Below, piece after piece: positions 47,270 to 55,607 of a DNA stretch of 56,226 bases. The translations under genes and the position numbers were made by a program. The notes beneath the pieces were generated by a model. The model made no database searches. It saw only the letters and a program-made list of their open reading frames with translations, and was not told the origin of the DNA. Origin of the DNA: Planctomycetaceae bacterium (GTDB lineage Bacteria; Planctomycetota; Planctomycetia; Pirellulales; Lacipirellulaceae); the NCBI GenBank assembly GCA_002702655.1, contig PABB01000065.1:1-56226 (forward strand), read 5' to 3'. The first letter of the stretch is position 1, and each line of letters starts with the position of its first letter.

Positions 47270-47497
47270 TCATGCAGAGGCGAATTCCTGAGCACGCCTT
47301 CTCAGTTCCGCCTCGGGGATGTGAAATTCTTCGCCTTCTTGCATCGTGAAAATGTCAATCAGCGTTTCTCTCACTTCAGTCGAGTAGCTGCAACTCAAAA
47401 AAACTCGGTCTGCCCATTGGGCGATCCGTAGTGCATCGTAGCCTTGATCGAGTTGTGCCAGCAATTTGGCGCCAAACTGTTGATCTGTGTACGTCAT
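47270..47497 (-). CDS. Small protein, possible immunity partner of the RHS tail
   Basis: 75 residues, acidic, no signal peptide: AQLDQGYDALRIAQWADRVF, then EVRETLIDIFTMQEGEEFHI. Its ATG overlaps the stop of the RHS-like tail in ATGA, the arrangement expected of a toxin and its immunity gene. I do not recognise a named immunity family. The size, acidic nature and position are the only evidence for this role, and the protein could be a plain hypothetical. The toxin tail has lost its body, so this gene may be kept for protection against the toxin of sister cells, or may be drifting. Confidence 0.55.
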   Translation of the reverse strand: MTYTDQQFGAKLLAQLDQGYDALRIAQWADRVFLSCSYSTEVRETLIDIFTMQEGEEFHIPEAELRRRAQEFASA

Positions 47498-47829
47498 TGT
47501 CCAAGCTCACTCCCTGTCGGCGGGTAATGCGGACCTATTACCTGCTGACCGCTAACCATCTTTGGGTGCACCCCCGCTACGCTGCCAGCGTGGTCGTAGC
47601 TCTCGGCCCAAGAACGAACTTGCCCTGTCGCCGGGTCCCACTCCATTACGTACGCGTTACCTCGCGTGGGACCTGGCTTCGCCGCCAGCCGCTCCGCTTC
47701 ATAGTAGCGAATCCGTCCATCGGGTAGCTGGCGTACTCGAGCCGCGTTCTGCTGAACACTCTCCAGAGCCCGCAGCTTAGAATTCAGAGCTGCACCAGCA
47801 TTGACGTTGCTCGCCGGAGTGCCCTTCGG
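47494..47829 (-). pseudogene. C-terminal remnant of an RHS/polymorphic-toxin protein
   Basis: This open stretch has no start codon near its beginning and an in-frame TAG at 47830-47832, so it is a fragment of about 111 residues. The sequence (SKLRALESVQQNAARVRQLP, GRIRYYEAERLAAKPGPTRG, AYVMEWDPATGQVRSWAESY, DHAGSVAGVHPKM, YPPTGSEL) is very like the variable C-terminal tips of RHS-type toxins, where the motif R-x-R-Y-Y and E-W-D-P-x-x-G-x-V-R-x-W are common. The stop overlaps the start of the 75-residue gene. The RHS core and repeats are absent from the window. It is likely a displaced orphan tip left by recombination. Confidence 0.6.
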
Positions 47830-47940
47830 CTAACGGACACCAAAAGTGCCCGCACTTGTGGTTCGCGAACCGGTCACGGTTGGAAGCCGAGCGAAAGAGT
47901 CCAAGTGCAGCTATCGATGTAGCGTTGACGCAACGGGCGA

Positions 47941-49419
47941 TCAGCCCCGATGGTCTTCAAATAGCTTTACGAATTCTTCGTGGATTGTTGGGTGCTTTTG
48001 GGAGAGTTCGTTCTGCTCGCCAGGATCGGTTCGGATGTTGTATAGCTCGACGGGGGCGTCCAGTCCGTAGCGCACCGCCTTCCATTCTCCTCGTCGAGCC
48101 GCTTGAAACACTTCGCCCACGATACCCGAATTGGGATCGCCTGCCTGTTTGCCGAATTCCCAGTAAAGAGTCCGCTCCGGCATCGGCTGGGGATCGTCCC
48201 GTAGCAGTCCGCGGATCGAGACGCCATTGGTTTTGACGCGCGGCACGGAGTCGAGCGATACTCCCGCAACGTCCGCCACCGTCGGCAGCACGTCGGCAAA
48301 CGCCCACGGAGTTTCGTCGACTCTCGCTTGAGCGATCGCCTGCGGCCAACAGGCGATCATGGGAACGTGGATTCCGCCGTCATAAACGTCGCGCTTGATT
48401 CCGCGGTACGGACTCGACGCCTCGAAGAATGCCGGGTCGCCGCCGCCCTCGTCATGGGGGCCGTTATCCGACGTGAAGAATATCAGCGTATTGTCCGCGA
48501 TCCCCTTTTTCTCAAGTGCTGCCACGACCTGCCCGACGTAATCATCGAGAGCCGTTACCATCCCGGCCAACGTCGCGTGCGGCTTTTGGACGGGCTCTGG
48601 ATAATACCAGGCATACTTGTCGCTGGGTTCGCCTCCCGACATACCGCCGTACGCCGTCTCGGAGAACTGGCTCTCGTACTGGTCGACATACCGCTGCGGC
48701 GCGGCCAGTTCAGCGTGGGGCGATGAAAACGCCAGCACGATGAACAGCGGATTGTCATGCGGCTGATTAATGAAATCGATTGCTTCCTGGGTAAATAACT
48801 CTTGGGCGTAGGCGCCCTTCGTACCTCCTTCATTCGCCATGATCCGAAGCTTCTGGCCGTCTCGCCACAGGAACTCGGGATACTGGCGATGGCCCTCCAG
48901 GATCGAGTACATGCCGAACCATGTGTCAAAACCCATGGCAAGCGGGTCTGTCACGCCCATCTGAGAACCGATCGAGTATTTGCCGAACAGCCCGGTGTCA
49001 TAGCCAGCTCGCTTCAAGATATGAGCCACGGTGACATCAATGTCACCTAGCTGTGCTGTGTTTGAGTTGTTCTCCATAAGCCGCCCGTCCCGTCCCGTGA
49101 ACAATGAAACGCGAGACGGAGAGCAGACGGTATTGCCGGCATAAGCCTGGGTGAACCGAATTCCCTGGGCGGCGAGTCGGTCAAGATGCGGAGTCTTGAT
49201 TGACGTGCTGCCATAACAGCCAAGTTGGTTGAATCCTAGATCATCGGCGACAATGAATACAATGTTCGGCGGCTCACTTGTCGGCTCGGCAGTTGCGCGA
49301 CCGGCATGGATCGCAAGGGCCGCCAGGCTGGCGGTCGCGCACAGGCGAAGAAACAAGACCGAGGCCACCCGTAGAGATGCAACCGTTAGAGGGGCGTGAT
49401 AGCAGCCGTGAATTCTCAT
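47941..49419 (-). CDS. Secreted sulfatase, arylsulfatase A-like
   Basis: 492 residues from the ATG at 49419, where the signal sequence begins (VLFLRLCATASLAALAIHAG); the longer frame to 49773 runs back into the preceding gene and is not used. Landmarks: NIVFIVADDLGFNQLGCYGS, the signature TVCSPSRVSLFTGRDG with Cys99 to be made formylglycine, GKYSIGSQMG in place of the usual GKWHLG, and LIFFTSDNGPHDEGGGDP. The C-terminal part (PVELYNIRTDPGEQNELSQK) is standard. It is 137 bases downstream of the BNR-4 gene on the same strand and likely co-transcribed. Removes sulfate esters from the target glycan; specificity unknown. Confidence 0.87.
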   Translation of the reverse strand: MRIHGCYHAPLTVASLRVASVLFLRLCATASLAALAIHAGRATAEPTSEPPNIVFIVADDLGFNQLGCYGSTSIKTPHLDRLAAQGIRFTQAYAGNTVCSPSRVSLFTGRDGRLMENNSNTAQLGDIDVTVAHILKRAGYDTGLFGKYSIGSQMGVTDPLAMGFDTWFGMYSILEGHRQYPEFLWRDGQKLRIMANEGGTKGAYAQELFTQEAIDFINQPHDNPLFIVLAFSSPHAELAAPQRYVDQYESQFSETAYGGMSGGEPSDKYAWYYPEPVQKPHATLAGMVTALDDYVGQVVAALEKKGIADNTLIFFTSDNGPHDEGGGDPAFFEASSPYRGIKRDVYDGGIHVPMIACWPQAIAQARVDETPWAFADVLPTVADVAGVSLDSVPRVKTNGVSIRGLLRDDPQPMPERTLYWEFGKQAGDPNSGIVGEVFQAARRGEWKAVRYGLDAPVELYNIRTDPGEQNELSQKHPTIHEEFVKLFEDHRG

Positions 49420-49556
49420 ATTTGTATCTGGTGCGAACTGATGAGGCGAAGGCATGGAGAGACAGCTTATATCGCAAGGCAACACGGAGTTGCCATGTGC
49501 GGCGATTTGGGTGGCATCCGACCACTGTATGACAGAGGTGGGCTGTCGCCATTCAC

Positions 49557-51014
49557 CTACTTTGGAAACGCCTCTGTTTCGATAAGACGATAGTCCACGA
49601 CATTGAGGGGGGAGGGCATTCCATCGAGTGTTTCCGGCTGTGCTGTTTGGAGTTCCGCCGCGGGCTCTTCTTGGCTGTAAATAGAAAGAACCTTGTCGAC
49701 TTCCCATCGTCGGACATCCAGCACCGCGTCGCCGTAAATCGAATGGGGTGCAGGGAGTGCGACGCCCGTCCACCGCCAGCGGGACCGGCGAGAATTGGGC
49801 TGACCTGCCGCGATGAACAGTTGCTCGTCGTCAGTGTAGACGAGGAGTAATCGGCCGTCGTTTGTTCCGATTAGCTTGGGTCGATCACCTGCGTACGGCA
49901 GGGACTCATGACACCATTCCCCTTTTTCTTCTCGCCAGTAGTGCTGATAGCAGCTTGTCGTAGCGCCGCTCGTGCGGTGGCGTAGCACAATATGAATACT
50001 CCCGTCGGCGAAGGCATATTGGGCATTCTGGTTCGCGAGTCCGGAGCCGGTCGGAATGGAAGCTACGATCAAACCGGGAGAGTCGAGATGGATGAAGTCG
50101 TCTCCGGTATTCCCAATGATCTCTCCTGCTGAGTTGCACCAGGAGTGGCCTTTGTCGTCACTGTAGGCGTAGCAAAGATCGTGCTGGTTGCGCGGATCCG
50201 TCTTTTCGAAACGATCTCGCCAGACCCAGGAAGCATGAAGCCGCCTCCCCGCGAATGACAGGGAGTTCATGTAGGGGCAGCGTGCCAAACTTGTTCTTCC
50301 GTTTGCCGTGTACGTTCCGATGTCGCGCGCAATGAATCGTCCCAGGCCGGGAGTCCAGTCGTGCCTGTCACCATCGTATCGCTCGATCATCCCGTCGCCG
50401 TTGCCGGAAGTGACGGCCCTGTAATAGAGCATGAGATTTCCATCGGGCGTCGGGAAGAATCTCGGGTACGTGACTTGTGGAGTGGGCAGGACCGAGCCAA
50501 GCGTGTGGGTTATCGGCCCGAAGAGATCCGCCTTCCATTCTACGGATTCAGGGTGATGCGCGGCGCCCAAGTCAGAAACGCGGTAGTTCAGTCGTGTCGC
50601 ATGGTGATCGAAGGCAAGATGAATGGTGCCGTCCTTGTTGCAGATGCCGAGGACTGCCGTATTGTGCGAGTCGTTCGATTCGAATCGGTGATCTTCAAAC
50701 CGAATCACTTCCCACAAGTCGCCGGGCAGCTTCCTGCGGCCTACGCAGATACGCCTCCTGGCATCGACATATGTTGCGTACTGATAGCCATGACAGGTTG
50801 CCAAAGGCGATTGCTGGTGAGTCCGCCCGTTGACCGTGTTTGAGAAGCGTGTTGCGGGCCCGGTCGCAAACGTCAAGGCTGCTTCATCCACCGTAGTTCG
50901 CGCGATTAGCTCCAACTGCTGCGCTTGGATCGGGTTCGAGATCAAAGCAGGAACTGCGCCCGATCCCAGCAAGAGCAATGCGAGTCGACAACGACCGAAG
51001 TTGAATCTTGGCAT
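49557..51014 (-). CDS. BNR-4 beta-propeller protein, candidate ulvan/rhamno-glucuronan lyase (PL24/25/42- or GH145-like)
   Basis: 485 residues with a signal segment (LALLLLGSGAVPALISNPI) that matures near AQQ. The body is a BNR_4 beta-propeller: HQQSPLATCHGYQYATYVD, DSHNTAVLGICNKDGTIHLA, FDHHATRLNYRVS, RFFPTPDGNLMLYYR, DDKGHSWCN. Conserved His117 and the His137/His138 pair lie where lyases of this type (ulvan lyases PL24/PL25 and the rhamno-glucuronan family PL42, once GH145) keep catalytic His residues; this mapping is from memory. A lyase cutting rhamnose-uronic acid bonds would fit the rhamnosidases and sulfatases around it. The start is four bases after the stop of the upstream sulfatase, so the pair is tightly coupled. 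Confidence 0.75.
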   Translation of the reverse strand: MPRFNFGRCRLALLLLGSGAVPALISNPIQAQQLELIARTTVDEAALTFATGPATRFSNTVNGRTHQQSPLATCHGYQYATYVDARRRICVGRRKLPGDLWEVIRFEDHRFESNDSHNTAVLGICNKDGTIHLAFDHHATRLNYRVSDLGAAHHPESVEWKADLFGPITHTLGSVLPTPQVTYPRFFPTPDGNLMLYYRAVTSGNGDGMIERYDGDRHDWTPGLGRFIARDIGTYTANGRTSLARCPYMNSLSFAGRRLHASWVWRDRFEKTDPRNQHDLCYAYSDDKGHSWCNSAGEIIGNTGDDFIHLDSPGLIVASIPTGSGLANQNAQYAFADGSIHIVLRHRTSGATTSCYQHYWREEKGEWCHESLPYAGDRPKLIGTNDGRLLLVYTDDEQLFIAAGQPNSRRSRWRWTGVALPAPHSIYGDAVLDVRRWEVDKVLSIYSQEEPAAELQTAQPETLDGMPSPLNVVDYRLIETEAFPK

Positions 51015-51018
51015 AGCA

Positions 51019-52413
51019 CTACTTTGCCGCCGCTTTCAATTCGGCAAACCTGATTCTCATTTCAAGAAGTTTGCCCGCATGTGCGGGATCTACCGCAAGG
51101 TCGTTCTCTTCCATCGGATCGGCTTGCAGATCAAATAGTTGTTCGCGGTCAAAATCGGGCCAGTAGAAGTACTTCCAATGCTTACGGACAAGTGCTTCTG
51201 ATGCCGGGATGAAGTCAGTGCTCCTGAGCGTCGGATGCTCATAGAAGAATTCGTCGCGCCAGTCCGGTCTCTTGTCGGCAAGATAAAGCGGGCTGAGGTC
51301 TTTGCCTTGCATCGTGACCGGCGCGTCGATGCCGGCCGCGGCGAGAATCGTTGGAGCGAGGTCAACGTTGAGCGTGAAGTCGTCGTTGGTCTGTCCCTGA
51401 TAAACCGCATTCATTCGCGGATCGCGGATAATCAACGGGACGCGAATGCTCTCTTGATGGGGATACCATTTGTCGGCGAGGCCGTGTTCTGCGTGATAGT
51501 AGCCGTTGTCGGTGGTGAAAATGACCAACGTATTGTCGTCCAGCCCTTGCTTCTGCAGTTCTGCCAAAATCCGCCCGCACGTCGTATCGACCTCCGTGGC
51601 CAGCCGATAGTAGTTCTTCATCATCGCCTGATATTTCTCGGGCGTGTCGAATCGCCAGTGCCAGCGGACGCGTCCTTCGTTCTTTTCGTTGCCGACAAAA
51701 TCCGGCAGTCGCTCAAACGACGCTTGCGTGGCGTTTGTGGCGACCGGGATCACGTCGTCTGCATACAACTCCATGCTACTCGGTTGCGGAAGGAACTGGA
51801 GCGGGTTCGTGTCCTCCGCGTGTGTCGCAAAGAATGCAACCGTCAGGCAAAACGGCTTGTCGGTCGGGCGTCCTCTCAAAAAGTCCACGGCGTCGTGCTC
51901 GTTCTTCTGAGTCACGTGGATTCTTGAGCCGTCAGACCGAGTCATCCAGTGCGTCCCATAATAGGAACGTGCGAAATCAAAATGTTCTGTAGGGATTTTG
52001 CCATTGTGCCATTTGCCGACGTGGCCGACGTAATAGCCATTTTGGCGGAGCAAGCCTGGGAATGTCTCGGACCACGGAGTTTTCCACGGCCCAAATGAGC
52101 GGTTCTTGTGACGCGACATCCACTGGCCAGTGAAGAGCGAGGCGCGGCTGATGCCGCAGATTGAAGTTGTGACGCAATTTTGCGTGAATCGTATTCCTTC
52201 CCTCGCTAGCTGATCGAGTACGGGCGTCTGGACGATCGGGTTTCCGGCTGCGCCGAGAGTGTCATGGCGCCAATCGTCGGCGTAGAGCAGCAGAATATTC
52301 ATTGGCGCGGCTTCGTCCCGATCGTGGGCAGTGGAAGCTGCCGGGGCGTCCGAACTCGCCAGAAGGACGAGGAGTAGGGAAGTGATAGCAGTATGCGAGA
52401 AAGTCGAGTTCAT
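51019..52413 (-). CDS. Secreted sulfatase with an unusual C-G-I-S-R active-site signature
   Basis: 464 residues with signal peptide ([19 protein letters not shown]). Landmarks: [50 protein letters not shown], and RVPLIIRDP; these fit N-sulfoglucosamine- or S1_8-like sulfatases. The signature that guides formylglycine formation is [15 protein letters not shown]: Cys86 is kept but the usual Pro two residues on is Ile. The Arg is kept, as are the Asp ligands. Either the maturing enzyme tolerates this, or the enzyme is poorly activated. It is the first gene of a minus-strand trio with the BNR-4 protein and another sulfatase. Confidence 0.86.
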   Translation of the reverse strand: MNSTFSHTAITSLLLVLLASSDAPAASTAHDRDEAAPMNILLLYADDWRHDTLGAAGNPIVQTPVLDQLAREGIRFTQNCVTTSICGISRASLFTGQWMSRHKNRSFGPWKTPWSETFPGLLRQNGYYVGHVGKWHNGKIPTEHFDFARSYYGTHWMTRSDGSRIHVTQKNEHDAVDFLRGRPTDKPFCLTVAFFATHAEDTNPLQFLPQPSSMELYADDVIPVATNATQASFERLPDFVGNEKNEGRVRWHWRFDTPEKYQAMMKNYYRLATEVDTTCGRILAELQKQGLDDNTLVIFTTDNGYYHAEHGLADKWYPHQESIRVPLIIRDPRMNAVYQGQTNDDFTLNVDLAPTILAAAGIDAPVTMQGKDLSPLYLADKRPDWRDEFFYEHPTLRSTDFIPASEALVRKHWKYFYWPDFDREQLFDLQADPMEENDLAVDPAHAGKLLEMRIRFAELKAAAK

Positions 52414-52616
52414 TGAATTACTCGAGGAGTCGAGTTGCTAATTCGGCCAAGTTATCACGATTCCCGGCACTCCGGTGACAGTGCAGCCCATGATCGAGGT
52501 CGTTTCTTGGACTTCCGTTCGGCCATGCCATCGCCTTTTGGCTAGTCGCGTTCTTTCCTGGCAGGGATCCGACGCAATAAATGCGATTCGCCCGAGCCAA
52601 AGCCAGGTTTTTCAGG

Positions 52617-55607
52617 CTACTCCACGGTTATTCGATAGCGGCCTGGTGTGAGCAAATAAGTCTGTCCGCCGTCCGTTGATCCGAACGTCTTCGCGCCCGT
52701 AACCGGACGGACAATTGGCCTCTCCTTAGCTATCTGCGGCGGCTTGAAGGTGGCGGTTGTGTTTGGCGGCACAACCGCTCGCACCACCAATTTATCTACC
52801 TGCTTCTGCCAGTCGCAGCGGGCTCGTCCGTAAGGAGTGTCAATCGATGCAGACGCGCTACTCAGCGGGCCGCCAGGAATCGGCTGAATAAAGAAGTGCT
52901 TGTAGCCAGGCTGCGCCGGATCGGGCGCTAACCCCGCGATACGTTCGTACATCCACTGTCCGATTGCCCCGTATGCGTAGTGATTGAAGGAGTTCATCCC
53001 GGCGTTGCCAAAGCCGTCTTCGTGGCTGTAGCTGTTCCAGCGTTCCCACATCGTGGTGGCGCCCTGGTTAATGGAATAGAACCATGATGGGTATGTTTCC
53101 TTGAATAGCACGTCGTAGGCCACGTCCGCGTGCCCCAACTCGTCGAGTTGAGGAGTCAGCAACGGAGTCCCAAGAAAACCTGTGCGGAGGTGTCCGTCCG
53201 CTTCGTCGATGAGACGCAATAGGTTCTTGGTTGCGGGCTCGCGCAGGCTTGGTTCGAGAAGGTCAAACGCCAATGCGAGGAGGTAGCCGGTCTGCGTCTC
53301 GTACTTCGTCGTCAAGCGCCCATTCCGATCGAAGAACTGCTCCGAGAAAGCTTCGCGAATCTTGCTGTGCATCGCATGGAATTTGGCCGCGTCGTCTGGG
53401 CGATCGAGCGCTTCGGCTGCGTGGGCCATCAAGGCGGCGCAACGACCGAAATAGGCAGTGGCAATCAGGTCAAACGGCGTATCAGAGCGTGAATTCTCCG
53501 TTTCAGGATAAGGTTGCAGCCAGTCGCCAAAACCGGGGCGGTGAACTATGAACTCCTTTGCTTCTCGCTCGTAAGCTGCGGTCCACTGGGCCATCATTTC
53601 GTAGTTGTCATACAACAGGCGACGATCGCCCGTCCGGACATAAACCTCCCATGGCCCGATGACCGCCACATCGCCCCAGCCCGGACTGCCGCCCCGATCC
53701 ATTGTGTTCGGAACGACGTTGGGGACGAAGCCATCGGGCGATTGTTCTTCCCGAATGCTCTGGAGCCAACTCGCCCAGAAGGAATGGACGTCGTAGTTGA
53801 ACAGTGACGTTGGGCAGAATACTTGGGCGTCTCCTGCCCAACCGAGGCGTTCGTCACGTTGCGGGCAATCTGTTGGGATATCGAGGTAGTTGCCCCGCTG
53901 GCCCCACGTGATGTTCTCTTGGAGCTTGTTGAGCTTGTCGTGCGAGGATTCGAAGGTTCCAGTCTTGGTGAAGCCAGAGTGGAGGACAACACCGGTAATC
54001 CAATCCAGTTGAGGAGTGGCGTCGGAAGCGACGCCGCTGATCTCGACGTAGCGAAACCCATGGAACGTGAACGTGGGGTGCCAAATCACATCGCCGGTTG
54101 CGGCCGGCACGTAGCGATCGGTCGACTTGGCGCGGCGGTAATTCGCTGTGTAGAGCGTGCCGTCCTTGTTGAGCATTTCGGCAAAACGGATCGTAACCGG
54201 CTGGCCTGCTTCACACGGGATGCTGACGCGCGGCCAGCCGACAATGTTCTGCCCCAGATCGAATACATAACGGCCTGACGTTGGCTCGCTGACGCTGATG
54301 GCAGCAACTTCTTGAGTCGCGCGGACGGGGTGATGACGCTTTGGCGTGAGCCGTACTTGCTCGTCAATAGGCTCCGCGACGACCCGCGACCATGCCGCGT
54401 CGTCAAAGCGGGCCTCGCACCAACCCGGCATCTCTTGTCGGGCATCGTAGACTTCGCCGTCGTAAATGCCAGAAAACCGCAGAGGGCCATTGGTCGTCGC
54501 CCTCCAACTGCCGTCGGTGACGATCGTTTGCGTGCGCCCGTCCTCGTAGCGGATCTCCAACTGGGCGATCGCTGCGGGAACAGCCAGCGGATAGACGTCT
54601 CTCTTTCGTAACAGCTTGCCTGCGTACCAGCCCTCGCCCAACGCAATGCCGATGGCGTTGTCTCCAGATTCGAGCAGGGACGTCACATCATAGGTCAGCG
54701 TTTCAATTCTCGCGTGATAGGGCGTCCAACCGGGCGTCATGTGGTCCTTGCCGACGCGTTTGCCGTTGAGATACGCCTCAAACACGCCCTTCGCCGTTAT
54801 GTACAAGCGAGCGGAAATCGGCGGCGACGCCGTAGAGAATTCCTTGCGTAGATACTCTGGCGTAAAAGCGGCCAGAAGCAGCGATTGGGGGTCGAAGCGA
54901 CCGCCCTCTGGCGTCGTGCTGGTGAGCGTCTCGCCCCCTTTGCGATACGTGATCGCCAAACGCTTTGGCTCCCCGGGGGCTGGGTCGGCGCCTGCAAAGT
55001 TGTTGCTGACCAGAATCGGCGTGCCGCCCTGTTTGATTCTCCGTCTGATTTTATCGATGAGATCAATCTGCCTTTGGTGGTCCTGATCTGGGCCGTAAAC
55101 GGCTCGCACGATCGTAGGCTTCAAGGCGTCGGGGTCCGTTTCCGCCGAGCGAATCCAGCTCGCAGTCCAATCGCCGTTGTTCAGCAGTCCCAACTCAAAT
55201 CGTGCCGGATCGCTCCAAGCCGACTCGCGGCCCTGTGCGTCCCAGTACTTGACCCTCCAGTATCCGACATCGCGCGACGAAAGGGGCTTGCCGCTGTATG
55301 GGATATAGACCGATTGCTCGGAATCCACTCTGCCGGAGTCCCAGTACTCGGCGTCGTCGGGCAATGCGCTGGTCGATGTACCGACGATAATACGATACGC
55401 GGACTGACGCTGTACGCTGCTCTGAGCAGGCAATTGCCAAGAGAACGTAGGCGCCGAGTCATAAAAACCGAGTGGCTCGTGAAATCGCTCGCTGAGGACA
55501 AGCGTGTGCGGCGGAGGGACTTCCGCTGACAACGACGAGGGCGTCGAAGCGATCGCGAAGAGGAAGACCCAGAGCGGGAGTAACGCCAGTCGAATGTCGA
55601 ATCGCAT
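52617..55607 (-). CDS. Large GH78 alpha-L-rhamnosidase
   Basis: 996 residues from an ATG at 55607 that shares its A with the stop of the upstream gene (TGATG), so translation is coupled; the signal peptide follows (RLALLPLWVFLFAIASTPSS). The longer frame to 55787 overlaps the upstream PEP-CTERM tail. Order: Ig-like N-domain (HEPLGFYDSAPTFSWQLP, YWDSGRVDS), jelly-roll domain (ARLYITAKGVFEAYLNGKRV), beta sandwich, catalytic barrel, C-terminal sandwich. The active-site strip is the textbook PTDCPQRDERLGWAGDAQ: Asp580, Glu586 and Trp590 match the catalytic residues of the Streptomyces enzyme, and TTMWERWNSYS has the candidate base Glu. It is the most canonical GH78 in the window. Confidence 0.9.
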   Translation of the reverse strand: MRFDIRLALLPLWVFLFAIASTPSSLSAEVPPPHTLVLSERFHEPLGFYDSAPTFSWQLPAQSSVQRQSAYRIIVGTSTSALPDDAEYWDSGRVDSEQSVYIPYSGKPLSSRDVGYWRVKYWDAQGRESAWSDPARFELGLLNNGDWTASWIRSAETDPDALKPTIVRAVYGPDQDHQRQIDLIDKIRRRIKQGGTPILVSNNFAGADPAPGEPKRLAITYRKGGETLTSTTPEGGRFDPQSLLLAAFTPEYLRKEFSTASPPISARLYITAKGVFEAYLNGKRVGKDHMTPGWTPYHARIETLTYDVTSLLESGDNAIGIALGEGWYAGKLLRKRDVYPLAVPAAIAQLEIRYEDGRTQTIVTDGSWRATTNGPLRFSGIYDGEVYDARQEMPGWCEARFDDAAWSRVVAEPIDEQVRLTPKRHHPVRATQEVAAISVSEPTSGRYVFDLGQNIVGWPRVSIPCEAGQPVTIRFAEMLNKDGTLYTANYRRAKSTDRYVPAATGDVIWHPTFTFHGFRYVEISGVASDATPQLDWITGVVLHSGFTKTGTFESSHDKLNKLQENITWGQRGNYLDIPTDCPQRDERLGWAGDAQVFCPTSLFNYDVHSFWASWLQSIREEQSPDGFVPNVVPNTMDRGGSPGWGDVAVIGPWEVYVRTGDRRLLYDNYEMMAQWTAAYEREAKEFIVHRPGFGDWLQPYPETENSRSDTPFDLIATAYFGRCAALMAHAAEALDRPDDAAKFHAMHSKIREAFSEQFFDRNGRLTTKYETQTGYLLALAFDLLEPSLREPATKNLLRLIDEADGHLRTGFLGTPLLTPQLDELGHADVAYDVLFKETYPSWFYSINQGATTMWERWNSYSHEDGFGNAGMNSFNHYAYGAIGQWMYERIAGLAPDPAQPGYKHFFIQPIPGGPLSSASASIDTPYGRARCDWQKQVDKLVVRAVVPPNTTATFKPPQIAKERPIVRPVTGAKTFGSTDGGQTYLLTPGRYRITVE

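Noticed and set aside
47505-47829. Plus-strand open frames over the RHS tail
   Set aside because: The minus-strand frame has clear RHS-tip words and overlaps the next gene in ATGA; the plus frames have no motif.
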